From Nocardiopsis_B sediminis (lineage in GTDB: Bacteria; Actinomycetota; Actinomycetes; Streptosporangiales; Streptosporangiaceae), in assembly GCF_042650565.1 (NCBI RefSeq), contig NZ_JBHSBH010000001.1, positions 62,001-126,000 on the forward strand: a stretch of 64,000 bases of DNA, written 5' to 3'. Shown piece after piece: positions 15,745 to 23,838 of the stretch. Under the pieces are notes generated by a model. It did not search any database. It was given only the letters and a program-made list of their open reading frames with translations, and was not told where the DNA came from. A program made the position numbers and the translations under genes. Within the stretch, counting starts at the first letter, position 1; each line of letters starts with the position of its first letter.

Positions 15745-16908
15745 ATGAACGCCACCGCCACCACCGCCGAGGAAGACCGAGCCGATCTGGAGGCGCCCCA
15801 GGCGATCCTGCGCGGCTCCGGGTTCGCCGCGGCGGCACCCCTGTTCGCCGCCGACCTCGACGCGGCCACCGACCTCCACGACGCCGGCCAGGTCGTCGCC
15901 GCCCACGGGCGGCGCCTGTGGACCGAGGCCGTCCGGCACAACGGCGAGATCGCCGACGACCGCCCGCTGTACTGGGCCCGCCTGACCCTGGGCGCGCGGC
16001 TGCGCACCTGGGCTCCCCCGTTCACCGTCACCGCCGCCGACCGCGCCGCGCTCTCGAGCCGGCTCGAACTCGCCTCCCGCGGCCACGACGACCTCGTGTT
16101 CCCGCCCGACGAGCGCATCCTGCGCGTCGTCGTGACCGGCTTCGACCCCTTCCTGCTGGACGACGACGTGCGCCGCTCCAACCCCTCCGGGGTTGGAGCG
16201 CTCACCCTGCACGACGCCACCTTCCAGGTCGGCGACCGCACCGCGGTCGTGCGCACCGCCGTCTTCCCGGTGCGCTGGCGCGACTTCACCGGCGGCATGG
16301 TCGAACGCACCCTCCACCCGCACTATGCGCCCGCGGTGGGGGCGATGGCCGCCGACGCGGTCATCACCGTCAGCCAGGGCGGCGAGGGCCGTTTCGACCT
16401 GGAGGCCCACAATGGCGCATGGCGCGGCCCGCGCGCCGACAATGAGCGCCTGACCGCCCCGGGCCCCGTGCCCCCCGCGGACGGCTTCCCCGCCCCTGAG
16501 CCGCTGCCGCAGTGGACCGCCTCCACCCTCCCCCGCCAGGCGATCATCGAGCGCGCCGCGGGGCGCTTCCCCATCCACGACAACACCGAGGTCACCGAGG
16601 TCCCGGCGGGCGCGGAGGAGCCCGTCGTGCGCCCCGATGGCCCCACGCCCGGCTCGCGGGCACGGGCGGGTGGCGGCGGGGACTACCTCTCCAACGAGAT
16701 CGCCTACCGCAACACCCTGCTGCGCGACGCCACCGAGCGCGCCATCCCCGCGGGCCACGTCCACACCCCCGTGCTGGACCTGGGCGCGGACGACCCCGCC
16801 GAGCTCACCGACCCCGCGTTCGAGCGCGACCGCGCCGACATCGTCGCCCAGCTCCGCGAGATCGTCGCGGCGAGCCTCTGCGGCACCGCCGAGGGCACCA
16901 CCCCCTGA
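15745..16908 (+). CDS. Peptidase C15 (pyroglutamyl peptidase)-like protein with Cys replaced by Ser
   Basis: A 387-residue protein whose central part aligns with pyrrolidone-carboxylate peptidases: RILRVVVTGFDPFLLDDDVR and SNPSG (about residues 130-150), ITVSQGGEGRFDLEAH with the glutamate region, and GHVHTPVLD with the catalytic histidine. At the nucleophile position, where active enzymes have AG-x-x-x-CN, this protein has GGDYLSNEIAYRN: the cysteine is a serine. The N-terminal 120 residues and the linker are extra compared with the roughly 215-residue enzymes. It may therefore be inactive, a binding protein, or use another chemistry. AAGGA lies 6 bases before the ATG; tandem stops TGATAG end the gene. 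Confidence 0.75.
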   Translation: MNATATTAEEDRADLEAPQAILRGSGFAAAAPLFAADLDAATDLHDAGQVVAAHGRRLWTEAVRHNGEIADDRPLYWARLTLGARLRTWAPPFTVTAADRAALSSRLELASRGHDDLVFPPDERILRVVVTGFDPFLLDDDVRRSNPSGVGALTLHDATFQVGDRTAVVRTAVFPVRWRDFTGGMVERTLHPHYAPAVGAMAADAVITVSQGGEGRFDLEAHNGAWRGPRADNERLTAPGPVPPADGFPAPEPLPQWTASTLPRQAIIERAAGRFPIHDNTEVTEVPAGAEEPVVRPDGPTPGSRARAGGGGDYLSNEIAYRNTLLRDATERAIPAGHVHTPVLDLGADDPAELTDPAFERDRADIVAQLREIVAASLCGTAEGTTP

Positions 16909-16912
16909 TAGC

Positions 16913-16947
16913 GGCGGGGGCCACCGCCCGCTCCGCGGGCCCCCGCC
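16913..16947 (+). terminator. hairpin after the C15-like gene
   Basis: GGCGGGGGCC (16913-16922) pairs with GGCCCCCGCC (16938-16947), starting 5 bases after the stop codon. Confidence 0.6.
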
Positions 16948-17043
16948 CTTCTCCCCCAGGTCGCCCCCGGCGAAACACCTGGTCCAAGACGTCTTAACAC
17001 TGGTGGCCTGGTGGGTTCGCGCCGCCACGGATAGTCTCGGTCC

Positions 17044-17313
17044 ATGCCCGACAACCCTCACCCCGTTGACGCGTCCTCCCTCAGAGACGAGCAGCGCCGT
17101 GCCGACGCCGAACACGCCGCTCTGGTCTCGAAGATCATCCGAGCGCTGCGCCGCCGGGAGGCCGTGGAGATCCCCGCCCAGGTCGAGGCCGACAAGATCC
17201 GCAGGGCCGCCCGCGCCGCGGGGTCCCAGCTCGGCCGCCGGGTCTCGGCGCGGCGGACCAATGAAGGCGCGATCGTCATCATGAACGCCGACCATTCCGG
17301 TCCGGGGCGCTGA
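17044..17313 (+). CDS. small basic hypothetical protein
   Basis: An 89-residue protein that I do not recognise. The middle is an Arg/Glu/Ala-rich helix (EHAALVSKIIRALRRREAVE, then QVEADKIRRAARAAGSQLGR), followed by RRVSARRTNEGAIVIMN. Codon use is typical of its neighbours, which supports a real gene. A basic helical pattern would suit nucleic-acid or membrane-surface binding but this is speculation. A 10-bp palindrome AAGACGTCTT sits at 16986-16995 in its promoter region, and a strong hairpin follows the gene. Confidence 0.6.
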   Translation: MPDNPHPVDASSLRDEQRRADAEHAALVSKIIRALRRREAVEIPAQVEADKIRRAARAAGSQLGRRVSARRTNEGAIVIMNADHSGPGR

Positions 17314-17342
17314 TCCCCGGGGCGTGCCGCCCCATGCGCAAC

Positions 17343-17364
17343 GCCCCGGCCCGAGGGCCGGGGC
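17343..17364. terminator. terminator hairpin between convergent genes
   Basis: GCCCCGGCC (17343-17351), loop CGAG, GGCCGGGGC (17356-17364), between the 17044 gene and the convergent proline-rich membrane protein. Confidence 0.7.
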
Positions 17365-17413
17365 GCAGGTGCCGTGCTGCCGCGTGCCGGCCGGGCCGGC
17401 GGGGGTCGCGGCG

Positions 17414-17806
17414 CTAGTAGCTCGTGGCGAGGGAGCCGAAGAGCGCGAACCCGTAGATGGCGATGTAGATGACGCCCGCCACGGCGCCGACACCGAAGAG
17501 GATCCACGAGATCAGCGTGCAGGTGCGCGCGGCCGAGGGGTTGCTGCTGGCGATGCTGAGGCCGATGATCGCCAGGATCAGGCCCGGAAGGGTCGCGACC
17601 CAGCACAGGCACAGCCCGATGACGTTGGCGATCAGGGCGCCGATGGCGCTGCCCTGGCTGGCGGGCGGCTCCTGGGGCCCGAGCGGGGGCGGTGGGGGTG
17701 GTGGCGGCGGCGGTCCGTAGCCGCCACCGGGCGGCGGCGGGGGTGGGGTAGGCCCTCCCCAGCCTCCTGCCCCGTAGGGAGGCTGACCCCCGGTACCGTA
17801 GCTCAT
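17414..17806 (-). CDS. proline-rich small membrane protein (DUF4190-like)
   Basis: A 130-residue protein with a Gly/Pro-rich cytoplasmic head of about 50 residues (a run of ten prolines near residue 32) followed by two hydrophobic helices, GSAIGALIANVIGLCLCWVA and TLISWILFGVGAVAGVIYIA. This is the layout of actinobacterial DUF4190-type proteins, of unknown function. The loop LSIASSNPSAARTCT between the helices is the small polar segment usual in the group. It is a single gene whose upstream region contains the second copy of the dispersed repeat. Confidence 0.72.
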   Translation of the reverse strand: MSYGTGGQPPYGAGGWGGPTPPPPPPGGGYGPPPPPPPPPPLGPQEPPASQGSAIGALIANVIGLCLCWVATLPGLILAIIGLSIASSNPSAARTCTLISWILFGVGAVAGVIYIAIYGFALFGSLATSY

Positions 17807-17991
17807 TCTGCTCCCTCTTTCGGGGTTGCGGTGGTGATGCCAATGATGGTCTCAAATGTGCGAGTCCGCGCGCGGCGGTAAGCCGGTCGAACGGGAGTTC
17901 TGTTACCGATTCGAGCGCAAGGGTTCGTTGCCGTCGGGTGACGCTGTGGCGTTTGCGGAGGTCAGGCATGGCCAGATAGGGAGATTCGACG

Positions 17992-18035
17992 CCAGTGCAC
18001 GCCTTGATGACGTAGATCCCCTTTGCCCGATTGGC
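17992..18035 (-). repeat. dispersed repeat, copy B (shared with 8418-8461)
   Basis: The better-preserved GC-rich copy. On the minus strand it can be read from an ATG as MAANRAKGIYVIKACTG, continuing open for about 60 residues toward the proline-rich gene. Located between the LigD-type gene and that gene, both on the minus strand. Confidence 0.5.
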
Positions 18036-18090
18036 CGCCATCGGCCGTTTCCACCGGCCCCGCTCCGCCGCCATCGGCTACGCTCGGCGC

Positions 18091-19002
18091 TCACCCGCCC
18101 AGCCGGTCGACCGCCTTCAGGGGCGAGCGCGCGTGGCGTGCCAGGTCGCGCCAGGGGTCGGCGGCGGCGCGGTCGCCGATGGTGCGCACCGTCCACGCGC
18201 GCGCCGACTCGACGCCGTCCAGCTCGTCCCAGGCCAGCGGGGTCGCCACCGGCGCCCCCGGCAGGGCGCGCACCGAGTACGGGGCCACGGCGAGCTGCGC
18301 GTAGCCGTTGCGCAGGTAGTCGATGAACAGCCGCCCCCGGCGCCGCTGCTTGCGCACGTGGGTGGTGAGGTCGCCGGGCCGCCGGGCCGCGGCCGTCTCG
18401 GCGACGATGTGGGCGAGGTCGCGGGCGTGCCAGGCGTCGATCTCGGGCCGTATGGGCGCGACCACGTGCAGGCCGCGCGATCCGGTGGTCATGACGTAGG
18501 CGGCGAGCCCCAGCTCCTCCAGCACGGCGCGCACGTCGCGGGCGGCCCGGCGGGCCGCGGCGAAGTCGTCGCCCGCGGGGTCCAGGTCGAGGATGATCCG
18601 GTCGGGGCGGCGCAGGTCGCCGGCCCGGCTCAGCCAGGGGTGCAGCGTGATGGCGGCCTGGTCGGCGAGCCAGACGAGGGTGGCGGCGTCGTCGCAGACG
18701 ATCATCTGCGAGGTGCCGCCGTGCTCGTGGGGCACCTCGGCCGACGCCACCCAGGAGGGGGCGAATCCGGGGCGGTTCTTGACGTAGAAGCCCTGCCCCT
18801 CGGCCTCGATGCCCTCGGGGAAGCGCTGGAGCGCCAGGGGCCGCCCGCGCAGGTGGCGCAGCATCGCCGGGGCCACCGCGCGGTAGTAGCGGGCGAGTTC
18901 GCCCTTGGTGACGCCGCCCGCGCCGAACAGCTCCTTGCCCGGCCGCTGCACGGTGACGGTGCGGCCGCCGGCTTTCAGCGTCTCGGCGGCGGGAGCGGGC
19001 AC
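18091..19002 (-). CDS. ligD-pol: NHEJ polymerase/primase, LigD polymerase-domain protein
   Basis: A 303-residue stand-alone archaeo-eukaryotic-primase-like polymerase as found in LigD. Key features are the segment GVTKGELARYYRAVAPAML, the metal-binding IILDLDPAGDD (about residue 135), TTGSRGLHVVAPIRP and the C-terminal RTIGDRAAADPW. It fills gaps and adds nucleotides or ribonucleotides at double-strand-break ends held by Ku. It lacks the ligase and phosphoesterase domains of Mycobacterium LigD; the ligase is a separate gene at 20108. It is divergent from ku with an 86-base shared promoter region. The GTG at 19002 follows AAAGGGGAT. Confidence 0.88.
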   Translation of the reverse strand: MPAPAAETLKAGGRTVTVQRPGKELFGAGGVTKGELARYYRAVAPAMLRHLRGRPLALQRFPEGIEAEGQGFYVKNRPGFAPSWVASAEVPHEHGGTSQMIVCDDAATLVWLADQAAITLHPWLSRAGDLRRPDRIILDLDPAGDDFAAARRAARDVRAVLEELGLAAYVMTTGSRGLHVVAPIRPEIDAWHARDLAHIVAETAAARRPGDLTTHVRKQRRRGRLFIDYLRNGYAQLAVAPYSVRALPGAPVATPLAWDELDGVESARAWTVRTIGDRAAADPWRDLARHARSPLKAVDRLGG

Positions 19003-19088
19003 CGGATCCCCTTTCGGTCTTTACCCCTATGTTCGGACGATTTACCCGATATCGGGCATGGGGCACATGAGAGGACGGGAGGTGGGCC
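19003..19088. promoter_or_regulatory. shared divergent promoter region of ligD-pol and ku
   Basis: An 86-base region containing a perfect 12-bp palindrome CCCGATATCGGG at 19045-19056. It is the only control space for both NHEJ genes. The ku ribosome site GGGAGGTGGGCC lies at its right end. Confidence 0.5.
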
Positions 19089-20066
19089 ATGGCATCGCCG
19101 GTGTGGAAGGGGTCGCTGTCGTTCGGCCTGGTGAACGTGCCGGTACGGCTCTACGGGGCGACCGAGCGCCACGGGGTGCGCTTCCACCAGTTCGAGCGGG
19201 GCACCTCCGACCGGATCCGCTACCGCCGGGTGAACGAGCGCACCGGCGAGGAGGTGGCGCCGGCCGACATCATCAAGGGCGCCAACGTCGACGACAGCGA
19301 CGAGTACGTGGTGCTCGAACCCCAGGAGCTGGAGTCCATCGCCCCCGGCCGCTCGCGGACGCTGGAGATCTCGGCGTTCGTCCCCGCCGGCGCGGTGGAA
19401 CCCCTCTGGTACAACTCCACCTACTACCTGGCCCCCGACGCCAAGACCTCGGCCAAGCCCTACAACCTGCTGTGCGCCGTCCTGGAGCGCGCGGAGCGGG
19501 TGGGGGTCGCCCGGCTGGTGATGCGCGAGCGCCAGCACCTGTCCGTCATCGGCCCGCAGAACGGGGTGCTGACGCTGAGCACCCTGTGGTGGGCCGACGA
19601 GGTGCGCGACCCCGACGAGGTGCTGCCCGCGATCCCCGAGACCGATCTCGCCGGGCGGGAGATGGAGCTGGCCGGACAGCTCATCGAGTCCATGGCCGAG
19701 GAGTGGCGGCCCGAGGCCTACAGCGACGCCTACCAGGAGCGGCTGGGCGAGCTGATCGACGCCAAGCACGAGGGCCGCCGGCTGCGCTACCGCGACGAGG
19801 GCCCGCCCAAGCCGCGCACCAACGTCGTGGAGCTGACCGAGGCGCTGCGCGCCAGCCTCGGCAGCGGCACCGGGACCCGCAAGGGCAAGGGGCGCAAGGC
19901 GGGCCGCGCCGCGGCGCCGCGCCAGGCCCCGCCGGTGTCGGAGATGTCCAAGACCGACCTGTCCCGGCTGGCCGCCGAGCTGAAGGTGCCCGGACGCTCC
20001 AAGATGTCGCGCGCCGACCTGGAGAAGGCCGTCTCCCGCGCGCAGCGGGAGACCGCCGCCTCCTGA
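19089..20066 (+). CDS. ku: Ku protein, non-homologous end joining
   Basis: A 325-residue bacterial Ku: MASPVWKGSLSFGLVNVPVR, RVNERTGEEVAPADIIKGA, and the core YYLAPDAKTSAKPYNLLCAV. It forms a homodimeric ring on DNA ends and recruits LigD. After about residue 255 comes a Lys/Arg/Ala-rich tail and then a SAP-like segment (SKTDLSRLAAELKVPGRSKM), an extension seen in some actinobacterial Ku proteins that may aid DNA retention. It is divergent from the polymerase gene and followed after 41 bases by the convergent ligase gene. Confidence 0.95.
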   Translation: MASPVWKGSLSFGLVNVPVRLYGATERHGVRFHQFERGTSDRIRYRRVNERTGEEVAPADIIKGANVDDSDEYVVLEPQELESIAPGRSRTLEISAFVPAGAVEPLWYNSTYYLAPDAKTSAKPYNLLCAVLERAERVGVARLVMRERQHLSVIGPQNGVLTLSTLWWADEVRDPDEVLPAIPETDLAGREMELAGQLIESMAEEWRPEAYSDAYQERLGELIDAKHEGRRLRYRDEGPPKPRTNVVELTEALRASLGSGTGTRKGKGRKAGRAAAPRQAPPVSEMSKTDLSRLAAELKVPGRSKMSRADLEKAVSRAQRETAAS

Positions 20067-20107
20067 CCGGCGCCCCGGACGAGCACGGGGCCACTGGGGA
20101 CGCCGCC

Positions 20108-21070
20108 TCACGTCTCCAGGTCCAGCCCGGTGGGGACGTCGGCGGGTCCCACATCGGAGCGGGGCCGCAGGTAGGGGACGACGTGGCGCCAGCGCCCGGC
20201 CGAGACCGCCGGGTCCGGCTCGACCTCCACCACCACCTCCGGCTCCACCCGCACATAGACCACGGGCTCGCCGGTGCCCCAGGCGGGCGCGAGCCGGCGC
20301 GGCCAGGGATGGTCGTCGCCGGCCTCCCGCAGCAGCCCGGACAGCCCGTCCTGCTGGGCCCGGGTGAGTTCGGCGGTGCGCCCGGCGATGCGCAGCTGCC
20401 CGCTCGCGGGGTCGGGGCGGCCCAGGATGAGCGCGCTGGGCCGGTCGGTGCGGCCGATGACGCCGCCCACGATGGCCTCGGTGGTGATGCGGCGCTTGAA
20501 CTTGAGCCAGTCGCGGCGGCCGGGCGCGTAGGCGCGCCGGGCGTCCTTGACCATGAGCCCCTCCAGCCCGACCCCGGACAGCCCGTCGAACCACTGGCGG
20601 GCCACGATGGCGCGGGAGGTCTGCCAGCCGAGCATCAGGCGCGGGTCGTGGACGCCGGCGAACAGCTTCTCCAGCCGGTCGCGGCGGTGGGCCAGCGCGC
20701 TCTGGGTGAGGTCGGCGCCGGTCAGGCGCAGCAGGTCGAAGGCGATGAAGTGGGCGGGCTCCTCGTCGGCGAGGCGTTCGGCGGTGGACAGGGAGGCACG
20801 GTTGCGGCGCTGGAGGGCGTCGAAGTCGAGCCCCTCCCCCGACCAGCGCACGATCTCGCCGTCGAGGGTGGTGGCGTCGGGCAGCGCTGCGAGCAGCGAC
20901 CCTGCGACCTCGGGGAACCGGGCGTCGAGCCGGCGCCCGGACCGCGATGAGATGCGGATCCGGCCGCCATCGCGCTCGGCGATGGCGCGGAATCCGTCCC
21001 ATTTGGGTTCATACCGCCAGTGGACACCTTCGGGCAGGGTCTCCACGGTTCGGGCGAGCATCGGTCGCAC
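20108..21070 (-). CDS. ATP-dependent DNA ligase (LigC/LigD ligase-domain type)
   Basis: A 320-residue ATP-dependent ligase. The adenylation motif is RYEPKWDGFRAIAE (nucleophilic Lys about residue 24), followed by SRSGRRL (motif Ib region), ATTLDGEIV (motif III), VGLEGLMVKDARRAY (motif IV) and DWLKFKRRITTEAIVGG (motif V). The OB-fold C-terminal part ends with VYVRVEPEVVVEVEPDPAVS. It probably performs the sealing step for the adjacent Ku and polymerase genes, though LigC-type enzymes also serve base-excision repair. The GTG at 21070 is annotated; an in-frame ATG three codons later is equally possible. Confidence 0.88.
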   Translation of the reverse strand: MRPMLARTVETLPEGVHWRYEPKWDGFRAIAERDGGRIRISSRSGRRLDARFPEVAGSLLAALPDATTLDGEIVRWSGEGLDFDALQRRNRASLSTAERLADEEPAHFIAFDLLRLTGADLTQSALAHRRDRLEKLFAGVHDPRLMLGWQTSRAIVARQWFDGLSGVGLEGLMVKDARRAYAPGRRDWLKFKRRITTEAIVGGVIGRTDRPSALILGRPDPASGQLRIAGRTAELTRAQQDGLSGLLREAGDDHPWPRRLAPAWGTGEPVVYVRVEPEVVVEVEPDPAVSAGRWRHVVPYLRPRSDVGPADVPTGLDLET

Positions 21071-21130
21071 GGGGGTGGACCTGCCCGGCCGCGCGGGTCT
21101 CAGCGGGGCTTTGGGCCGATCCTGGAACGA

Positions 21131-21769
21131 TCATTGCCCGGCGTTGGCCCGGGCCGCGGGCGGGCCGGCCGCGGCCCCCGCAGCAGCGGGTGCGGCGATG
21201 CCGTTCTCCAGGGTGCGCACCACCATCTGGGCGACCCCGTGGCGCGGGAGCACGCCCTTGTCGACCAGTTCGCAGCCGGTGTAGACGAGCGCCCACACGG
21301 TGTTCTGGATCCAGACGTCGCTGACACCGGGGTCGAAGACGCCGTCGGCCTGGCCGCGCCGGATGAGGTCGAGGAGGTAGTCGTCGTCGCCGGGGCCCTC
21401 GCAGGCGGTGTCGGCGGGGCCGTAGGCCTCCAGCAGGGCGGGGTCGGCGAACAGCAGCACGAGGCGGTCGCCCACCTCGACCATGGACGCGACCACCCTG
21501 CGCATGGCCTCCAGCGGCGGCCCCTCGTGGGGGCGGGCGTCGGCCGCCGCCCGGTCCAGCCCCCGGAGGGAGTCCTCGACCAGGGCGCGCAGCAGGTCGT
21601 CGCGGTCGTGGAAGTAGCGGTGCAGCGTGCTGCGCCCGACCTCGGCGGCCTTGGCGATGTCGGCGAGCGTGGCGGCGCGGTCGCGGGCGAGCACGGCCGC
21701 CGCGGCGTCGATGATGGCGCGCCGGGTGCGGCCGCGTGCGCCGGTCCGCTCACTGACTGGGCTCGTCAT
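21131..21769 (-). CDS. TetR-family repressor of the adjacent ABC exporter
   Basis: A 212-residue TetR protein: HTH TLADIAKAAEVGRSTLHRYF followed by HDRDDLLRALVEDSLRGLD, and a helical ligand-binding C-domain with QNTVWALVYTGCELVDKGVL. The ATG at 21769 is chosen because the next upstream in-frame start would put the palindromic operator inside the coding region. It is divergent from the ABC transporter gene at 21895, and the 125-base gap holds a 20-bp near-perfect palindrome, the classic layout for a drug-responsive repressor and its exporter. Confidence 0.88.
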   Translation of the reverse strand: MTSPVSERTGARGRTRRAIIDAAAAVLARDRAATLADIAKAAEVGRSTLHRYFHDRDDLLRALVEDSLRGLDRAAADARPHEGPPLEAMRRVVASMVEVGDRLVLLFADPALLEAYGPADTACEGPGDDDYLLDLIRRGQADGVFDPGVSDVWIQNTVWALVYTGCELVDKGVLPRHGVAQMVVRTLENGIAAPAAAGAAAGPPAARANAGQ

Positions 21770-21821
21770 GCACGGCAAGGTACCACGCGGCTTCCCCGTA
21801 CTGAACCACCGGGAAATAATA

Positions 21822-21841
21822 ATGGGACATGAATGTCCCAT
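21822..21841. promoter_or_regulatory. 20-bp palindrome, probable TetR operator
   Basis: ATGGGACAT-GA-ATGTCCCAT, perfect 9-bp arms around two bases, in the middle of the TetR/ABC intergenic region and next to an AT-rich AATAAT. Strong candidate for the TetR binding site controlling both genes. Confidence 0.7.
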
Positions 21842-21894
21842 AGTGGTAATCTCCGGTTTTGTTCCTGAACATCGATCCACGATCGGAGTATGCG

Positions 21895-23742
21895 GTGGAA
21901 ACCGACACGGGCCCCCGGCCGGACGACCTCCCGGTCCGCTGGCCCAACCTCAGGCTGCTGTGGTCGTTCGTCCGGCCGCACCGGTGGGTGCTCGCAGTGG
22001 GCATCGTGCTGGGGCTCGTGGCCACCGGCACCCAGCTGGCGACACCGCTGGTCACCAAGGAGATCCTCGACGGCCTGGCCGGGGCCGCGCCCATCGCCCC
22101 CTGGGTCGGCGTGCTGGTGGCGCTGCTGGTCGTCGGCGGCGTCGTGGGCCTGGTGCAGTGGATCATGATGGGCCGCCTGGGCGAGCAGGTCGTCCTGTCC
22201 GTGCGCACCTCGATGGTGCGCCGGCTGTTCCGGGTGCGCATCGAGGAGCTGTCCGGCCGCTCCAGCGGGGAGTTCGTCACCCGCGTCACCTCCGACACCG
22301 TCCTCATGCGCGAGGCAGTGGCCTCCAGCGTCGTCTCCTTCGTCAACAGCATCGTCGGCCTGGCCGGCGCCCTGGCGCTCATGGCGACGCTCGACCTGGT
22401 CCTGCTGGGGGCCATGGTCGCCGTGATCGTCGTGGTCACGGTCCTGATCTCGGTGCTCATGCCGCGGCTGGCCGAGGCGCAGAAGCAGGCGCAGGCCGCG
22501 ATCGGGCGCATGGGCGCCGCGCTGGAAGGGGCGATGCGCGCCATCCGCACCGTCAAGGCCAGCCGCGCTGAGGAGCGCGAGTCCGACCGGGTGGTCACCG
22601 AAGCCGAGGAGTCCGCCCGGCAGGGGATCCGCGCGGTGCGCATCGAGGCGGTGGCCTGGACCATCACCGGCACCGGCATCTCGGTGGCGATCATGCTGGT
22701 CCTGGCGATCGGCGCCTATCGGGTGAGCGCCGGCGCGCTCGCGGTCTCGGCGCTGGTCGCGTTCCTGCTCTACGCATTCCAGCTGATGATGCCGGCGATG
22801 GAGCTGTCGCAGGTGGTCACCTCGCTGCAATCGGGCGTGGCCGCGGCCGCGCGGATCTCTGAGGTGGACCGGCTCGGCGTCGAGCCGGCGGCGCCGCGTA
22901 CCGCCGCCGGTCCCGTTGCGGACGGGGGCAGCGGCGGGCCCGGTGGAGGCGCCCGCGGGCCGGGCGCGGGGCGGCGCACGGCGCCGGGGCCGGTGCTGTC
23001 GTTCCACGGGGTGACCGCCCGCTACGCCCCCGGCAGCGCGCCCGCGCTCGACGGGGTGACGGTGGACATCGCGCGCACCGGCCACACCGCGATCGTGGGG
23101 CCCTCGGGGGCGGGCAAGACCACGATGTTCTCGCTGATGCTGCGGTTCCTCCAGCCCGAGCACGGCCACGTCGCGCTCGACGGCGTGCCGCTGGCGGACT
23201 GGCCGCTGGCCGAGCTGCGCCGGCGCATCGCCTATGTGGAGCAGGAGACCCCGCTGGTGCCGGGCACCCTGGCCGACAACCTGCGCTACACCCACCCCGG
23301 GGCCGGCGACGACGACCTGTGGGAGGCGCTGCGCGCGGTCCGGCTCGACGAGCGGGCGCGCACCCTGGAGCAGGGGCTGGACACCTCGCTGTCGACGGCG
23401 GTCATCTCCGGCGGCGAGCGGCAGCGCATCGCGCTGGCCCGCGCGCTGGTCTCCGACCCCGAGATCCTGCTGCTGGACGAGGCCACCGCGCAGCTGGACG
23501 GCCGCACCGAGGCCGCGATCCAGCACTCGATCCGCGGACTGGCGGCCCGCGGGGCGGTGGTGACCATCGCCCACCGGCTGTCGACGGTGATCGACGCCGA
23601 CCGGATCATCGTCCTGGAGGCGGGCCGCCCCCGCGCGGTGGGCACCCACGCCGAGCTGCTGCGCACCGACGGGCTCTACCGCGAGCTCGTCACCGCCCTG
23701 CGCATCGCCACCCCCGCCGCAGAGCCCGACCCGGCGGTCTGA
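21895..23742 (+). CDS. ABC transporter, fused permease-ATPase (exporter type)
   Basis: A 615-residue half-transporter that works as a dimer. Residues about 30-310 form six membrane helices (e.g. VLAVGIVLGLVATGTQLATP), a Gly-rich linker follows at about 335-365, then the nucleotide-binding domain with Walker A GPSGAGKTT, Q-loop EQETPLVPGTL, signature ISGGERQRIALARAL, Walker B ILLLDEATAQLDG and switch IAHRLST. It belongs to the MsbA/LmrA/BmrA-like exporters that pump lipophilic compounds or peptides out of the cell. The GTG at 21895 follows GGAG by 6 bases. The divergent TetR gene probably controls it. Confidence 0.9.
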   Translation: METDTGPRPDDLPVRWPNLRLLWSFVRPHRWVLAVGIVLGLVATGTQLATPLVTKEILDGLAGAAPIAPWVGVLVALLVVGGVVGLVQWIMMGRLGEQVVLSVRTSMVRRLFRVRIEELSGRSSGEFVTRVTSDTVLMREAVASSVVSFVNSIVGLAGALALMATLDLVLLGAMVAVIVVVTVLISVLMPRLAEAQKQAQAAIGRMGAALEGAMRAIRTVKASRAEERESDRVVTEAEESARQGIRAVRIEAVAWTITGTGISVAIMLVLAIGAYRVSAGALAVSALVAFLLYAFQLMMPAMELSQVVTSLQSGVAAAARISEVDRLGVEPAAPRTAAGPVADGGSGGPGGGARGPGAGRRTAPGPVLSFHGVTARYAPGSAPALDGVTVDIARTGHTAIVGPSGAGKTTMFSLMLRFLQPEHGHVALDGVPLADWPLAELRRRIAYVEQETPLVPGTLADNLRYTHPGAGDDDLWEALRAVRLDERARTLEQGLDTSLSTAVISGGERQRIALARALVSDPEILLLDEATAQLDGRTEAAIQHSIRGLAARGAVVTIAHRLSTVIDADRIIVLEAGRPRAVGTHAELLRTDGLYRELVTALRIATPAAEPDPAV

Positions 23743-23793
23743 CCGGGCCGGGCCGGGCCGGGCCGGGGCGGGCGCCCTGGCCCGGCCCGGTCA
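23740..23793 (+). terminator. terminator overlapping the ABC transporter stop codon
   Basis: The first arm TGACCGGGCCGGGCC (23740-23754) begins with the stop codon itself and pairs perfectly over 15 bp with 23779-23793. Confidence 0.65.
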
Positions 23794-23838
23794 GGGAGTC
23801 GACCCGCAGCAGCGCAGCACCCCTTCCCCGACGGTCAT

